In this document: positions 6,704-6,804 of the stretch, piece after piece
Numbering within the stretch: the first letter of the stretch is position 1
How the letters are laid out: each line of letters starts with the position of its first letter
Source: a bacterium
GTDB taxonomy: Bacteria > Bdellovibrionota > Bdellovibrionia > Bdellovibrionales > UBA1609
Assembly (NCBI GenBank): GCA_021784635.1
Contig: JAJYHS010000045.1
Span: forward strand, 1 to 6,804
Length of the DNA stretch: 6,804 bases
Reading direction: 5' to 3'
Notes under the pieces: model-generated
The model's database searches: none
The model's input: only the letters and a program-made list of their open reading frames with translations
What the model was told of the DNA's origin: nothing
Position numbers and translations under genes: made by a program

Positions 6704-6804
6704 TTCTCGCATTATCACGGGTTTGCGCTGGCACTTTTCGTGAACTTAGCACTCAACGGTAGAGCGGTTGCTACTCTTTTATATAAATGCCACTGCTAAA
6801 CAGT

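Noticed and set aside
6744..6772. tRNA-like D-arm (CTCAACGGTAGAGC) on the plus strand
   Set aside because: The flanking bases give an imperfect D-stem, no five-pair anticodon stem with a seven-base loop can be formed, and no T-arm is seen before the window ends.

Overview
The window holds five genes, all read from the minus strand, and every product carries an N-terminal export signal. In transcription order (right to left) they are: a signal-peptide-bearing polytopic membrane protein of unknown function (5004-6599); a periplasmic cyclophilin-type peptidyl-prolyl isomerase very like PpiA (4335-4952); a second, shorter polytopic membrane protein of unknown function that looks like a diverged relative of the first (3125-4243); a large surface lipoprotein with a parallel beta-helix and an Ig-like domain (1150-2925); and an S1/P1-type zinc nuclease that runs off the left edge (1-1000). 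No plus-strand gene, RNA gene, CRISPR array or mobile element is supported.

The cell is a diderm (Gram-negative) bacterium, shown by the PpiA-type periplasmic isomerase and the lipoprotein. The lipoprotein signal ends in an F-N-N-C lipobox, and together with the cluster of secreted hydrolase-like proteins this fits the Bdellovibrionota / predatory-bacterium lineage. That placement is an inference from style and not proven by a marker gene.

Layout: a plausible promoter at 6629-6657 serves the first membrane protein. The cyclophilin follows after 51 bases and the second membrane protein after a further 91 bases, so these three look like one transcription unit. A 199-base gap with its own candidate promoter (3049-3077) precedes the lipoprotein. 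A short hairpin with a T-run (1089-1108) lies after the lipoprotein, just before the nuclease, whose start has a strong G-rich ribosome binding site.

Working together: the membrane protein / foldase / membrane protein set may be one envelope module in which PpiA helps fold exported segments of its neighbours. The lipoprotein and nuclease are probably envelope-exposed or secreted, the first binding or cleaving a glycan and the second hydrolysing RNA, single-stranded DNA or 3'-nucleotides. The two most unusual points are that the lipoprotein's beta-helix looks circularly permuted, with its N-terminal cap at the extreme C-terminus, and that two apparently related membrane proteins with a shared C-terminal R-R-C-x-x-I-L motif flank the cyclophilin.
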